From Crenalkalicoccus roseus (GTDB lineage: Bacteria; Pseudomonadota; Alphaproteobacteria; Acetobacterales; Acetobacteraceae), in contig NZ_SJDM01000002.1 in the NCBI RefSeq assembly GCF_004761865.1, forward strand, positions 62,001-126,000: 64,000 bases of DNA, written 5' to 3'. The position numbers and the translations under genes are program-made. Numbering within the stretch: the stretch's first letter is position 1; the number at the start of each line of letters is the position of its first letter. The notes below the pieces were generated by a model. It was given only the letters and a program-made list of their open reading frames with translations, was not told where the DNA came from and searched no databases. Positions 63,049 to 64,000 of this stretch are shown in pieces.

Positions 63049-63591
63049 TCAGCGCGTGGCCGGGGACTCCGCGGGTGCCGGCGGCGCGGTCGTGCCGGTG
63101 GCCGGGGCGGGGTCGGTCGCGCCCGGCGCGGGGCCGATGCCGGCGCCGGCGGTGCCGGGGCCGGTGGTACCGGCCGGCGGCGCGGCCGCGGTGCCCGCCG
63201 GACCGCCGCCCGCGCCAGGCGGGGTGCCGACGCCGGTGCCCGTCGCCGTGTCGCCCGGCGCGGCCGTCATGCCGCCGCGATCCGCCGGGATATCGGCACG
63301 CGGCATCGTCTCACCGGCAACCGGCTGGCGGTCGGCGCCGGCTACCGTGTCGCGCTGGCCGAGATTGCCATCCCAGGCGAACCAGGCGACGAGCAGCAGC
63401 ACGACGAGGGCGCCGATGGCCCAGCCCCAGCCGCCGGCGCGGCGGCGTATAGGCGGCGGCGAGCCGGCCGTGGCCGGCCCGACCGTCGGCCGCGCGGCGG
63501 TGTCGGGGTGCAGGGTCGGGTCGGTCGGCATCGCCGGGTCGCGCGGCGCCGCAGGGTCGAGGGGGTCGCGCGGATCGCGGGCGTTGGCCAT
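63049..63591 (-). CDS. Single-pass membrane protein with Pro/Ala/Gly/Thr-rich tail
   Basis: 180 residues. The first ~50 are hydrophilic with repeated DPRDPLDPAAPRDPAM; one TM helix (WGWAIGALVVLLLVAWFAW) at about residues 55-73; then a low-complexity Gly/Ala/Thr/Pro region that probably crosses the periplasm. No known family. GGATGGGAG precedes ATG 63591 and can fold into a hairpin (63600-63623). Confidence 0.7.
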   Translation of the reverse strand: MANARDPRDPLDPAAPRDPAMPTDPTLHPDTAARPTVGPATAGSPPPIRRRAGGWGWAIGALVVLLLVAWFAWDGNLGQRDTVAGADRQPVAGETMPRADIPADRGGMTAAPGDTATGTGVGTPPGAGGGPAGTAAAPPAGTTGPGTAGAGIGPAPGATDPAPATGTTAPPAPAESPATR

Positions 63592-63599
63592 GGAATTCT

Positions 63600-63623
63600 C
63601 CCATCCTTCGGTTGTCGGATGGG
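63600..63623 (-). promoter_or_regulatory. Hairpin that includes the ribosome-binding site
   Basis: On the minus strand CCCATCC - GACAACCGAA - GGATGGG gives a 7-bp stem; its 3' arm is the ribosome-binding region just before the ATG at 63591. It could sequester the site. Structure only, no test possible here. Confidence 0.3.
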
Positions 63624-63637
63624 ACAACGTGCGCATC

Positions 63638-63660
63638 GGAAGGGGGTTCGGCCCCCTTCC
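63638..63660. terminator. 9-bp hairpin after TelA-like gene
   Basis: GGAAGGGGG - TTCGG - CCCCCTTCC, perfect stem, 45 bp downstream of the TelA-like stop codon on the minus strand. It is a probable terminator though no T-run follows. Confidence 0.45.
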
Positions 63661-63705
63661 GCCTCAAGACGGGGGCCGTGGCCACCCTGCCACGGCGGCG
63701 CGGGC

Positions 63706-64000
63706 TCAGCCCGGCCGCGGCTGCGCCCGCGCGCGGGCGGCGGTCAGCGCCCGGCGGATCTCCGCCTCCGCCTTCTCGAGCTCCTTGCCCGCGGCGGCGC
63801 GCTGCGCCTGCGCCTCCTGCGCGATGCGGAGCGAATCCTCGATCGTCGCCACCAGCGAGGCGTTGGCCTTCTTCACCGCCTCGATGTCGAAGACGCCGCG
63901 CTCGATCTGGGTGCGCGCCTCGATGTTGCCCTGGCGCAGGCGCTCGGCATTGGCGGTGAGCAGCTCGTTCGTCAGGTCGGTCGCCTCCTTGAGCGTCCGC
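63706..64000 (-). CDS. Toxic anion resistance protein TelA-like, C-terminal part
   Basis: Only the last 97 residues are in the window, reading RTLKEATDLTNELLTANAER and later RLRQGNIEARTQIERGVFDIEAV, then a long helix rich in Ala, Glu, Lys and Arg ending ARARAQPRPG. This matches the C-terminal coiled-coil of TelA/KlaA family proteins (tellurite and toxic-anion resistance, envelope stress). The 5' part lies outside the window, so completeness cannot be judged. Confidence 0.8.
   Translation of the reverse strand, partial: RTLKEATDLTNELLTANAERLRQGNIEARTQIERGVFDIEAVKKANASLVATIEDSLRIAQEAQAQRAAAGKELEKAEAEIRRALTAARARAQPRPG

Overview
This is a high-GC chromosomal segment, almost fully coding, with no phage, IS element or CRISPR array. 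The gene content fits an aerobic alphaproteobacterium, most likely Acetobacteraceae (Roseomonas-like): three-subunit proton-translocating transhydrogenase, TRAP carboxylate transporters, malic enzyme/PTA fusion, acetoacetyl-CoA reductase, EnvZ/OmpR pair next to MarR and a branched-chain aminotransferase, PEP-CTERM protein. The family assignment is an inference from gene content, not from a marker gene.

Layout. 1-4043: two glycosyltransferases of an envelope/exopolysaccharide locus. 4128-9375: small housekeeping and accessory genes (EamA exporter, holin-like membrane protein, carboxymuconolactone decarboxylase-like, double YciI, acetoacetyl-CoA reductase, cytochrome c, enoyl-CoA hydratase). 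9613-17192: a PQQ sugar dehydrogenase and a c-type cytochrome lead directly into eboB-eboD-eboE-eboF, with eboC convergent. 17491-19568: a PEP-CTERM protein with a sigma-54-like promoter and an acidic TPGFWR-type protein. 20097-23810: marR-ompR-envZ operon divergent from ilvE. 23911-24813: eboA, the sixth member of the EBO set. 25386-29034: lipB, tRNA-Leu(GAG), NTF2-like protein, maeB. 29053-32985: first TRAP transporter. 33111-41722: ferredoxin reductase, acetyltransferases, amidase, acyl-CoA ligase, PepF, ABC1 kinase. 41810-47963: c-di-GMP enzyme, pntAA-pntAB-pntB, YqaA-like protein. 48484-52698: an unusual EF-G-like GTPase, hydroxyacid dehydrogenase, LLM flavin oxidoreductase. 53007-58349: second TRAP transporter, gamma-glutamyltransferase, nicotinamidase. 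58557-64000: Asp/Glu racemase-like, rhodanese, DUF3237, thiol dioxygenase-like, cupin, zinc alcohol dehydrogenase, a proline/alanine-rich membrane protein, and the end of a TelA-like gene.

The most notable system is the complete EBO gene set (eboA-F), known in cyanobacteria (where eboA-C are needed for scytonemin precursor export), eustigmatophyte algae and their endosymbionts, and scattered bacteria. Its product is unknown. Here it is apparently cotranscribed with a periplasmic PQQ dehydrogenase and a methanol-dehydrogenase-type cytochrome c, which suggests that a periplasmic oxidation step accompanies it. A second notable feature is a family of degenerate dispersed intergenic repeats (at least seven sites) whose CTAG end repeatedly provides the TAG stop codon of the neighbouring gene.
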